Shown piece by piece: positions 1 to 11,700 of a stretch of DNA of 64,000 bases (the stretch's first letter is position 1; each line of letters starts with the position of its first letter). Source of the DNA: Pogona vitticeps (taxonomy: Eukaryota > Chordata > Lepidosauria > Squamata > Agamidae); the NCBI RefSeq assembly GCF_051106095.1, contig NC_135794.1, positions 22,322,747-22,386,746 on the forward strand, read 5' to 3'. A program made the position numbers and the translations under genes. The notes under the pieces were generated by a model. It worked only from the letters and a program-made list of their open reading frames with translations, ran no database searches and was not told the DNA's origin.

Positions 1-2888
1 CTAAATCTGGGTTAAATAATAATAAAAGTTCCTCTAAAAAGATACCAAAAGGCAAGCTTTTGAATCCTCTAAATCTCTTATATGTATGCATGTTCTAGAA
101 GTCAAGATTGGGGTAGGTGCAAAAAATTCCAGAGTCCTAAAGTCTGACTATATGTAGAAGCCATTTTGTCCGGAAGAATAAATGGGAAAAGATTGAGGAC
201 AGAGAGTTTTGTGTCATAAAATGCCCCGAGCAATAGCATTCTAGTTTTAGTGAGATTACCGATCCCTTCAGGATTTGGTAGGCACTTGAAGTAGTCGTTG
301 AAAATCAAGAGGGCCTCCCTTTGGAGAAAAGATGCCATTTCCAGAAAGAAGCTTAAATAACTATCTCAGTTTGATTTCTAGCATTCTTCCATTGCTTTCT
401 TCTCCTTTTACAGAGTGTAATTCAAATTATTATGACACTTACAAATAAAGTACATTGGAAAATGGTCTATGGATGTAGCAATGAGAAGTTAAAGTGCTGT
501 GATGTTTAACCAAGATTACAAGAAGTGACAGTCTTTGCATTGAATTGTGAAGTAGTGTATTTGGACTTCCTGCCCTGTAGGCAGGATTATGGAGCAATTC
601 AAGCAATCAACATTAGTATACCAGAGCTCACTTTCTAATGTTACATGAGCCGGAAAAGAATGGTATATAAAATGCAGCAGCCTAGATCATTGCAACAAAA
701 TCTGGTACTGTCGCATGCAGGTTAGCCAAGAGGTTGTCAGAGAAAACACCTGGATGCACTATATGCAGAAGCTCAGGGTGGCTCTTTGACCCCCATTTAT
801 TCCTCCACCCCATTTTATCCTGATGAGATGAACAAAATGTATCAGGAAGTGAAACATATACAATAGTTAGATGTTGACATCTAGGCAGAAGTGTGAAGCC
901 ATATTCTCTTACTCAAAACAAATTCCTAGACTTAACATGTGTCTAATTTTAAGAACCCTTTGCCTCTTGGTTCAGGGTGATACGTGTTGTTGTTTGAGCA
1001 CAAAACAAAGTATTGTACTGTACATCTTGCAAGCCTGAAGGGAGTCCTCCACAGAGACTGTGCAACATTAGGAAGTGGCTGCAGTAATGGTGCTTGAGAA
1101 CAGAGGAGGTTTATGGCAAGAGCATTTTTAAGGCAAACCTGCCTTAAGGAAATGTACATCAGTGAGAACACACCTACTTTGTATACCAAGGGGGTGTTGG
1201 ACATGTTTCTCAAACAGGAGCCCATGCCAAAATCCAAGCTGCTTTAGAAACAAGATTTTTAAAGCTGCTTATGATATTGTAATACAAAGTCTGCTGTTAA
1301 AACTTTTTTAAAAAAAAATCTCCTTAGTATGTATCCCCAAGCTATTAGAGGTAGATAGCTTGTTGAGTGTAACTGCACACTAAATACTAAAGGTAAGTTT
1401 TTTATAAAGATATTTTTTCCTACAAGATGACAGCCCAAGTAGGAATACTTGTATAGCTTTAGAGGAAGGCACAACTAGTACTTTTGTAGAAGAAGAATAT
1501 TTCTGTGCATCTTATTGTACTTCAATGGTTATTTGCTTTGTTGTAATATGACTGTTACATTTGCTTTGTTCTAATATGTAGCCTGTTGATTGGATTGGAT
1601 ACATTTCATTTCCTGATACATTATCAGGGCAGATAAATGTTAGCAACTCCTTCCATTTTATGTTGTTGGATACAACAAAGAAAAGCAGAATGCTAAACTA
1701 ACCTTTGATGTGTGATTACAGTAATGCCATTAAAATATGCAGGCAACTCAGAATACAGTTTGCAAAGAAAAAATATGCATTTGGATGTCTGGTTAGATTT
1801 AAAGCAAAATACAAGAGACCTAAAAAAAACCCTTGTAACTGGGCTGTAGAATTCCTCTTGTTGCTTTTAGTCTATGAATTCTTCCATTCTCGGCTGTATT
1901 CACAAGGTGATATCTAGTGATCTTGTTTTAGGAATTCATACTTATTTTTTGTTAAAATGTTTTGTTTATGGTACACTTTGTGGGGAACTTCTTATTTTTT
2001 TACCACTCAATGAGCAGCCAGGCTGATTCTCACATATACATGAAAAACCGATCCTGGCAGCATTAAGGAGGAGGAACGTAGATACCTCAGACATCAAAAG
2101 CACTGACCCTCTGATCTTGCCAGCTCAGAATCCAGCACTTGGAAATGCAAAGTTCGTATGTCCTCCTCCCACACTTAAATAAAAATTAATAAAATCTATC
2201 ATGCAAATGCTCTTGTACAGATAGACACATTTATTTAATCTGTTATGTGGCAGCTGAGGCAGCTAGATAAGAATTATACTGCAAGGAATTGCATGTCTAA
2301 ACCTTGGTGCCCTTGGCAGATATGGGTGGGGATGGTTCCAGAATAAATAGTGTGCCATCTTGAGCAGTAAAGTTGCTGCTAGAAAGATAGCCAAAGAACA
2401 GCTACAACCTCACATTCCAGTTTTCTGATCTTCGTCTTTCTCTCTCTGTCCCAAAGATTTCAAAAATTGGTGGGGGTTGTAAGTTGGGTCAGAGTCCTCA
2501 GATTTTACAAGAAGAGTTGGGTTAATTAAAACTGTAATGGGCTGTTGTAGATTTCTTCCTCCTTCCTTTTTTTTGTTTTTTTTTTGTGTGTGTGCTTTTT
2601 TGTTTTGTTGTTTGTTTGTGAACATAGTTGTGCTTTGGAGGTATGATACTAAACGGGTCCCAAGATTCTTCTGGTATAGTTCAGTTCCCTGGAACTGATT
2701 CCTCTCTGGGCTATTTGAAGTGGAGGAGCCTGAGCATAGGTTTGTCTCATACTGGCATTTTAGTCAGTTCCTTTTTTGAGCTGATGTTCCCCAACTTGAC
2801 TGTTGTCCAGTATTGAACAGAAGCGTTTCCAAAAGAGATATAAGTGGGAGAAAGCATTAGTAAATTCTTCAGGGAAAGAACCTAAGTA

Positions 2889-3149
2889 CAGTGGGGTCTT
2901 GACTTGAGAACTTAATCCGTATTGGAAGACGGTTCTCAAGTCAAAAAGTCTGTAAGTCAAGTCTCCATTGACCTACAGTGCATTGAAAACCGATTAATCC
3001 CGTAACAGGCCGTTTTTGTTCCATTTTGGTTTTTTTCTAGTCTGTAAGTCAAATCTCAGTCTGCAAGTCAAACCTAAATTTTGCGGCCAGAGAAGTCTGT
3101 AACTCAAAAAGTCTGTAAGTCAAGCAGTCTGTAAGTCAAGGGTCCACTG
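2889..3149. mobile_element. 261-bp TA-flanked MITE, copy 1
   Basis: Terminal inverted repeats run CAGTGGGGTCTTGACTT at the left and the complement of CAGTGGACCCTTGACTT at the right. TA dinucleotides flank it (2887-2888, 3150-3151), as for Tc1/mariner or pogo/Tigger relatives. Internally the unit AGTCTGTAAGTCAA recurs. It differs from the copy at 12484 at only 4 positions. The right end directly abuts a 5'-truncated SINE. Confidence 0.85.
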
Positions 3150-3334
3150 TAGATAAATAGGTACCACCTCGGTGGGAAGGTAATGGCGTTCTGTGTCTAG
3201 TCATGCTGGCCATGTGACCACGGAAACTGTCTACGGACAAACGCTGGCTCTACGGCTTGGAGACAGGGATGAGCACTGCACCCTAGAGTTGGACACGATT
3301 GGACTAAATGTCAAGGGGAACCTTTACCTTTATC
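3150..3334 (+). mobile_element. 5'-truncated tRNA-type SINE tail
   Basis: It begins at TAGATAAATAGGTACCACC and continues through the GACCACGGAAACTGTC block to a 3' end CCTTTACCTTTA. It is the same family as 28163-28503 (+) and 35834-36181 (-), but the tRNA head is missing. Confidence 0.75.
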
Positions 3335-3697
3335 CATGGTTTTGCTTGTTAAGTTTTGTGCTGTATATCTCATAGATCTTCCATGTTTTTCTTGGCACTA
3401 GTCTACCCTGACAATTTACTTGTTTGCACAGCAAGCACGGGGAATTCAAGGCATGTTTCTCTGCTTTGGTAGACAAGTTAAATCAAGTTTACAGTATTTT
3501 AATGCTTTATCAGTGCCTATTGGAAACACTGTTAGTGCTGTTGAAAACATATCTTCTGGGGAGTTATGGAAGGCCTAGTAAACACCGTATTTCTCCTTTG
3601 GAGAAAAAGAACAGTTTTCACTTGGCATCCTTATTTGTTTCTAGTTTCCTACTCTCTTAGAATACAGGCTCTTCTTCCCTCATATCATTCATTATAC

Positions 3698-3834
3698 CAG
3701 TGGTTCTCAAACTAGGGTCCCCAGATGTTCTTGAACTGCAATTCCCAGAACCCTTCACCACTTGCTGTGCTGGCCAGGATTTCTGGGAGTTACAGTCCAA
3801 GAACATCTGGGGGCCCCAAGATGAAGAACCACTG
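3698..3834. mobile_element. 137-bp hAT-type MITE
   Basis: TIR-like ends are CAGTGGTTCTCAAACTAGGG and the complement of CAGTGGTTCTTCATCTTGGG. An 8-bp target duplication is visible, CATTATAC (3690-3697) versus CATTATAT (3835-3842), diagnostic of hAT elements. The interior is palindromic (CCAGATGTTCTTG / CAAGAACATCTGG). Confidence 0.8.
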
Positions 3835-4562
3835 CATTATATGACCCTCCTCTGCTTATATGCAGTGAAGGTTTTTCAGATGTAGTGGCTTACTCTATCA
3901 TAATAGATGTTCTGATTTAAAAGGGCTGTTGTAGGTTAAGGTAATTGAGATTTGTGGACAATAAATGTCAGTTCTTAACATCTGCTTCAGGTTTAGCCTG
4001 CTATTGAACATACAAGTATTCTGCTTTCAAGAAGGAAATGATTTGAATGGCTTCTGGCACTGTAGATATGAGGTTCTTCTGAATAGTCTATTTGCATCTG
4101 AGACAGGCAGACGTCACATTTTGTTCAATTATGTATTATAAACATTGTATAGAACTGTCTCCATGGAAACGTGTATTGCTGATTATGTCAGATTTTTCTT
4201 GCCGCTGGATATGTAAAGAAGAATTTGCTGCCTCTATGGAATATCTGTTACCATTCAGATTTCTGTACTTTTCTGGTACAAACTGTCATCAAGCTTGTTC
4301 TTGGAGGCAACGCATAATAGTCACAGAAGTGTACATGAACTAGTTGCTGTACACAAATGCCTCTCTCCATGGAGACAGCATTTGTGTGGGTGCAACTTCA
4401 AGTATCCTTTATAGTTGATTTATGTCAAGTATGCTTAAGGGGGCTGCCCTCTTGTATCACAGATGGCTTTTGTTCTGTCAGTGATACCTGTATTGTGACA
4501 TGCATTGTTGAACTATTACAATTGTCCATAAATTGATTACGTGGGTCATTTGTGTTTTATAG

Positions 4563-4648
4563 GCTACCTTTGACTTGGACCACAGATTTACTTAGAAGAT
4601 TCCTGATTTCCTGTATCTAAGAATTAGGAGCACACCACAAAACCACAG
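4563..4648 (+). other. ABHD2: candidate ABHD2 untranslated 5' exon
   Basis: An 86-nt block is bounded by an acceptor (tgtgttttatag, ending 4562) and a consensus donor (gtaagtttt, from 4649). It contains no ATG and lies about 910 nt upstream of the first coding exon. Human ABHD2 has several noncoding 5' exons, so this is a plausible one. The call is inference from splice signals only; no sequence homology was tested. Confidence 0.35.
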
Positions 4649-5559
4649 GTAAGTTTTATCTGTTTTGAATGCATGTGTTTGGGAATTGTCAAGAATGACC
4701 CTGAACATCCTTCAAACTGTTGTAGCTCAGTCCAGCTGGCAGAGTACTGTTGTTTTGGTGTTTTTTTCTCCTTAAACACAGAACAAGACAAAGTCGAAGC
4801 TATGAAGAAATCCCCTATGTACTTGTCTTCTGTATGCTTCACAGGCCTTTCCTTAAAATCATACAGTATATTGTGTGAAAATTGAAAGAAATTTCATTTG
4901 CAAAAGTAACACAAACAAAATGATAAAATCCACTTTATGAATTTTGAAGGTGGATCTTGATAGCTTGTTGTATATTTGGTTCTACTCTTCCCTAATTCAG
5001 TATCTCCTGTCAGCTGGACCTGGCTGGTATTCTTATATCTCAAAGCAAGCTACTTGATATTATTTAGACTAGACCCAAGGATCATTCGTGGTTTCCTTCA
5101 GCTTGGTGACCCTGATAGCACTGATGCAACATCTGACCACATTCAAACAGGAAAATGTTTGGCATGGATGAAATCCTTTTCACTGTTTTATAAAGCATGA
5201 AATGTCGAACGATGTGCAGTGCTCTTGGAGCCATCAGACTGTGGGGCAGAAGTGTCTGGAGCGTATTTTCTCTAATTGCTCATGTAAGGATAAAACAGTA
5301 AGCTGTCTGCTAGGAACATTCCCTCTGCTTTGTCTGAAATGTTCCGTAGAACCTAGAGATTTCTCAGGCATGTAGACACAGTTCTGAAGCTTAACTGAAT
5401 ATGTACCATATGAGCCTCCCCTGGGTTGGCCTCTTTATGAATGGTACTTTCATTTGAAAGCATTTCTGATACTTTGCTTAGCAAAAGGTTGTTGCGTTGC
5501 TTTGCAAGTATATTTTGATTGCTGAAAATGGTTTTCTAAGTTTTCCTTTTCTTCTTCAG

Positions 5560-5764
5560 ATTCCAAGACTAATCCCTTAATAATGGATACCCCTGAACTG
5601 CCGGCAGTGTTTGATGGGGTGAAGTTGGCTGCTGTAGCTGCTGTTCTGTACATTATTGTCCGCTGCCTGAATCTGAAGAGCCCAACTGCCCCTCCTGACC
5701 TCATATACCAAGACACCCCTTTGTCCCGTTTCCTAATTAAGTCATGCCCTCTTCTAACCAAAGA
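5560..5764 (+). CDS. ABHD2: ABHD2 first coding exon (residues 1-61)
   Basis: The acceptor cttcttcag ends at 5559. The ATG is at 5583 after 23 nt of leader, and the donor gtgagt starts at 5765. It encodes MDTPELPAVFDGVKLAAV and the membrane segment. The reading frame stays open to the acceptor, but the only ATG in the exon matches the conserved PELPAVFDG start region, so it is taken as the start. The exon ends two bases into codon 61. Confidence 0.95.
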
Positions 5765-8700
5765 GTGAGTAGTCACCAATCATATTAAACTCTTTCCTTG
5801 TGTTCAAATCCAACCACCCACATAGAATGAGGTACCATATTTAGAAACCAGAGAAATGTGTGAGACAGGCTTTTTATTAGCAGTGTAATGGAAAGCAGCA
5901 GTTTTAAGTTAGACATTAAGAACAAAAAAAAAGTTGAACCACTAATCTTCAGAAGCATATGCAGTATTTTGGTTATAGATGCTGGTCTGCATCTGGTTCA
6001 CATTCAGGAGCCAGACTGGGTTAGCAGTGTGATGTGTTGAAAGGCCCTAAGTAGCGTGCTTTTAGACTGAACTACCCTGTTTCCCCGAAAATAAGACAGG
6101 GTCTTATATTAATTTTTGCTCCAAAAAACACATTAGGGCTTATTTTCAGGCGATGTCTTATATTTTCATGTATAGCAATCTACATTGATTCAAATACAGT
6201 CCTGTCATCTTCTTCTGATTGCTGCACAAGGGTGAGGGCGGGGGTTTCACTCAACTAGGGCTTATTTTTGGGGTATGGCTTATATTACAAACATCCTGAA
6301 AAACCATACTAGGTCTTATTTTCAGGGAAACAGGGTATAAGATCCCTCTATTCACTTTTCTGTTTCAACTAATAGTCAAACGTACGTTGCTGGGTGCCAA
6401 CAAGCAGGGCATGAAGGTGATGGGTTTTCTTTGTTTTGTCTCCTGCATATGGAACAGGCAAACTATATTTCCAGCTAGGATCAGAAAATGCTGGGATCTT
6501 CTTAAAATAGCACTGCTGATTCCCTTGTCTTAAGTTGAAGCTGCTTTGTGGTAATAGGCCAGGTTTGTTTACTTGCAAGTATAGTTGATAGTGCTGTACC
6601 CATCTTCATCCAGTTGTTTAGATCAGGAAGTCATGTTGAAACCACATGGGTGCTTACATAACTTTATAAATGACCCATGCGATTATTGAAATCTACTTAA
6701 TGCTAGAAAAGAATGTTTATAGGATTCCCAGGCATTAATGTGTTAAACAACTTACTGGTATGGGTATATGGCAGTTCAAAGGTGCAGAAATCAACCACAT
6801 GTCAAACTGTTTTGGCTCCTGCCTGGTGGGCAAAATTGTTGGCTTGAAAACTTATGTGCTCTTCTACCTCAGTTCTTCAAAAATTATGTTGGGGCCATTC
6901 ATTGCTGTATATGTATGACTAGATAACTGTTTAATAACTAAACCACTAAAACCGGTGAGCAGAAAAGCAGATTAAGAATAACTGCCAGGTCAGTGCTACG
7001 CATGACCTTTCCAGACGTATGCACATTGACTTTGGAGATAGTGTGACAAGCAGGACATTCAGCTGAGTTCTTATGTTAGAAAGCAGTCATTAAGGTAAAC
7101 TGACCTCAAGCCATTTGGGAGACTCACAGACTGAAAGCCAACATTCTGAATTGTGCCTAGAAACAGGCTAAAGGGCACTATACCTGTTCTGATATTGGTA
7201 AGTTATTAGATATAAGGCTATTTTATATATTCTAAACCATCTTCAATTTGTGAATAGTTTTCAGAAGTCCTGCATACAAGGAATAAACCAAAGAGGATGT
7301 TTCGAAAGATATATTTGGCTAAACTGTCTTAGTCCATGGGAGGCTGCAGAATAGCTGTATGATAAAATATCATGCTGTAAGACATTTGACATGGAGTGGA
7401 ACAATAATTTGCTAGGATCACATTTTTAATCCAGATAGGAACAAGCAGGACATGTCCTCCATTCCTGCTCTGAGTATGTCTTGATGGATTTCATGGTTCA
7501 TAGTACTGAAGGTTGCTGAGATGTCTGGGGTAATTAACTGGAACACTCCTATTGTCTTTATCCTGGCATAGATCGTTTGTCAGGGTAATGAAAGTTGTTT
7601 CAGTGCTGGGCCGGAAGCCAGAATAAAACTGACTATTGTCAAGATCTTGCAGGAGTATGTAAAATTGCTTGGCAGCTGAACACCTTTGCCCCTTAATCTC
7701 AAAGAGAATAATATTTGCAGCCGGCCGGTAGTTAGAATACTCTTCCTCATCCACAAAGCCTGCTCCCGCATAGTCACCATACTGATGTTTTCTCTTTTTT
7801 TGGGAGTGGGGAAAACATCTATAGCTTCTCTGTCCCAGCCAGCCAGTCAAGGTTATGACTCAGGAAGCGCAAGGAGACACAAAGCAGGCTACACCTCTTC
7901 AGGTGTCCTGTCCACACCCTTATTCAGCAACCTCTGATTTGATGTTGCCTCAGGTGCATCTGCAGGCACTGAAGCCCTAGCAGTGTCCAGGTTGCTGTGG
8001 CTGTAAACAATTTTGTCCTTGAACTGCTTTAGTGAACAAGTCACAGCAGGCCTCCAGGAGCTCTCTAACATCCTATTTAAGGCTAGTGTCGGTCAAGTCG
8101 TGGATGCAGAGCATGTAGATGCCGTCTGTTTGATCATACCACCTTTCTGGGTGGCTCCTCATCTAGTTTATTGGCTAAAGCACTTCTGGCCACTCCAGGA
8201 CTTTTGTTTATTTGGATTCGGGTGATTAAGCAGTTCTTAACTAGGCACCTTTGTAGTGTTCAGAAGCCTCAAATGGTGCTAATAATTGCATTGAATGTTA
8301 AGTGGAAGTAACATGACTTCACCACTTCATTAGTTTCATTGGCTCCTTGTTTGTTTCTGAATCCAATTCAGAATGCAGACTGTCCTTTTGAAAATCCATA
8401 AACTATTTGGGACCAAGATTCTTGGAAAATCATTACCTTCAGTGCAACCCTGCCCCGTCCACTTAGACCTTCAGAGGACTTTCTTCCCAATAGAAATACA
8501 ATTGAGGGCACACAATACTTTAGAATAAGAAATGTGAGTTTTAAAAGGCATACTGTTTAAAAGTAGGCATACTGCTTGGGAGTAAATTCTGAACAAAGAA
8601 CAACTTCTTCCTGAGTAAACATGCGTAAGATTAGGCTGCAAATTAGCTGAACTTAGTGCAAAATGCAAGGAATTTTAATTGCTGTTTTCCTCAAGGAATT

Positions 8701-11700
8701 CCAAGGATCTTAGTGGGGCTTAAGAGATTTCACATGCTTCTAGTTTGATCTCTACAGTTCACACTGTTCTCCTTGTTCTTACAAATTTAGCATGTACACC
8801 ACCGGACTTTGAAGAGACGTGTGAAACAACACAGCAGGCATAGCACATTTGCTGATGTTTGATTAAATTGTGCTTGTACTGATCTGAATGTTTTGTTCAG
8901 CTTACCACAAGATCATTCAGCAGTTGTGACCATTCATCATAAAATTGCCACTTTTTGTAAGAGTTCTACATGTGGTGCATTATAAATGTTTAAATATCCT
9001 TGGCAAAGGTAACATAGGGAATATTGCATAATATTTCTGTGCTTAGCTCTGACTTAATAGATGGGCCTTTTGTCTCCTGCTTTTGGGAAATTGCTGTATT
9101 ATGATGGGAGGCAGAGCACTGTGTTAGCAAATAACATGTTTTGGGACCTACTGTCAGGATAGTATTGAATGGACTATGCATCGAATGGGAGGCAGTTAAC
9201 TTACTGTGCCTCAATAGTATGAGCAGCTGAAACATTGAGCGCAAACACACCCTTGCTGCAGAGCAGTCATAAAGCTGAGAGGAACTGTATTTTAGAGTTG
9301 CTAAATTATTGTTTGGTAAAGGAAGTGCAGAGGTCAATGCTCTTTGCTGTTGTAATTTAGAGAAGAATATGAGAAGAACTCTTTGCTCTTTAGTTCTACA
9401 AGAATCATCTGTTGTGGGAGACAGTTAACACCTGGCTATTACCAGAGGGTAGTTGTGTTAGTCTGTGTTGCAGCAAAAACAACAGTTAATGTAAGTTCTT
9501 GTGGTCTAGAAATCTTACGCTATGATTTAATGTGTAAACAACACCATTGGTGAAAATATTTAACACCAGAATGGGTGCTTTGGCAAGAATCCTGTTGTGT
9601 AGCTGTGCTGACAGAAGGAAAATGGTCTAACCTGTAGTGGCAGATTGCTGCTAATTAATGGATTCCCATTCAGATTCCTGATTGCATGGCACTCCATTGG
9701 TTTGGCATGTGACCAGGAATCCAAGTGGGTGAAAATCTGGTTGCTTAGTGTGGTAAAGCCACACTAAAGTAGGCCCATTAAATCAGTGGAGATTTAGTGA
9801 GTCGGCCCTTTCATAAGTTCCATGACTCAAATGAGACTATTCCAGCTGTGACTTACTTTAGCATAAATTGGCTTATAGAACTTAACAAATCCCCACTCTA
9901 CTGCAACTTACTAAGGTAAGCAGCAGGATTTCAACCATTATTCAGTAGCATTTTGGCACTAAAGTTATGCCATGTCTGTCCCACTAGCATAACTATGCAA
10001 CAGGATTTGGATCTTTGTGTTGCACTTAAAAATATGTGTCAGTCCTGCTATTGCTTCTGCTTTATGGAGCACTCATGAGACCCTGCGCAGGTTTTAAGAT
10101 CTTCAAGGGAAACATTACTTGCCTTCACAGACATATTTTTAGGATACACATAGGTCCTTTTCAGTGGTTACTCCTAGGTTGTGAAAGACTCTCTCTTGCA
10201 AAGCCAGGTTGTCCTCACTTCCTACTGTCCTTCAGGTGGCAGAAAAAAAACCCGTCCTTTTAACAACTTGTTGCCTTTTACTGCAGGGTGCTGTTTATTT
10301 TTTGCTTCTCATGTGAGTCTGTTTTTTTCTAAATATTTTTAAATGGTTTTATTAGCAGTTTTAAAATATTGGTATATATTTAATTGTTTTAATGTTGCTG
10401 TTTATTAAGTATTTAATTGTACCTGTAACTGAGCCACCTTGGGTTTCTACACAAGGAAAAAGGCAGAATAAAAATTAATTAAAGAAATAAATGATATATC
10501 AGTTAATATTGGCCTGTTCTCTTATCCTTTCTTTCAAAGCTGTTAAGTTTGTCATAACCCACAGATCAGGAATTATGTGGGAGTTGTTGTAGCACCAAAA
10601 ACTCAGGATATTATCGTAAAACAAAAGAGAGTGCAGGCTTTTGTGGGAATTATTATGCTTGGCTTCATGACCATTGTTTGTTTTATGGAACTGCTTGAAT
10701 TACAAACTCCTTTGAACCTGCTATATTTTCCCTGCAGTGTGTATGTGTGCTTAGAAAAAGAAAAAGAAATATTTTGTTAAAGATTATGTAAAATGTTTGA
10801 AACTCCAGCAGGATCAGATAACCTTTGTGATTTGTTGAGAGAGTTTTGTTCAACTTCTACTTTAACTTAGTATTTAACTTGTGTTCAGTTCCTTTAATTG
10901 CTGCATCTTATCTTTTATCCACTTTTAGTCTGTATAAATGTAACTTCCTTCTTATCTAGGTAAACATGTGGGAGGTACTATAGTGTTATCCAAGAAATAA
11001 CCGCTGTTGGCAATCTTCTGAACTTGGGAAAATTTTAATAGTTGAGTTACTGACACAAAGTGTTCTTAATAATATCACCTAAATAATTTTTTTTTAAAAA
11101 AACCTGAGTGTTTTAAACAGCATCATAAGAAATCTCTTAAGAAAGCTTTATTTAACATTTTATGGGGAGGTGATATCATAATCCCGTAATAGAACAAGCA
11201 AATTAAAATACGAATATATATTAATCTGAAGATGTTGTGACAAGTTCTGTTTAGTAGAACAAGAAATGTTTTGCATATAAAGCAAAGCCAGAGGGCTGTG
11301 CCTTGCTTATTTCATCTGTATTATGAATAGTGTTTTATTTGCATCAGTGTTGAAAGATGAAGCCAAGCTATTTCTGTACCTACTCTAGACTCCAGTCTAC
11401 CATGACTAAGTTAAAAACACATTTTGGAGCTAAAAAGGACACAGTCAGCATATCCAGAAAATGTTTGTCTCAGGTTTTGTTGTTTAATGCCTGATTAGGT
11501 AATCTCGGTGCCTCTTTATGAATAATTCTAATGGCAGCACCAAACACTGTGCAGGATATGAAAGATACATGAGTGTGTCTACAAGTGAATAGGATAGAAT
11601 TACAGTACAATCCAGTTGACTGGTTGATATTTGATTACTTCTAAAGATTCCATGAAATGCCCTGTTCTCTGTAATTTAAGCTAAATTGCATAAGGATACA

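Larger units (their letters stand above)
1..4562 (+). other. ABHD2: presumed ABHD2 intron 1, left part
   Basis: AT-rich sequence without any convincing coding exon. Apart from the MITE, SINE tail and hAT MITE at 2889-3834, I see nothing structured. It is called intronic because the first ABHD2 coding exon downstream has an acceptor and no promoter-like GC island is present. Confidence 0.5.
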
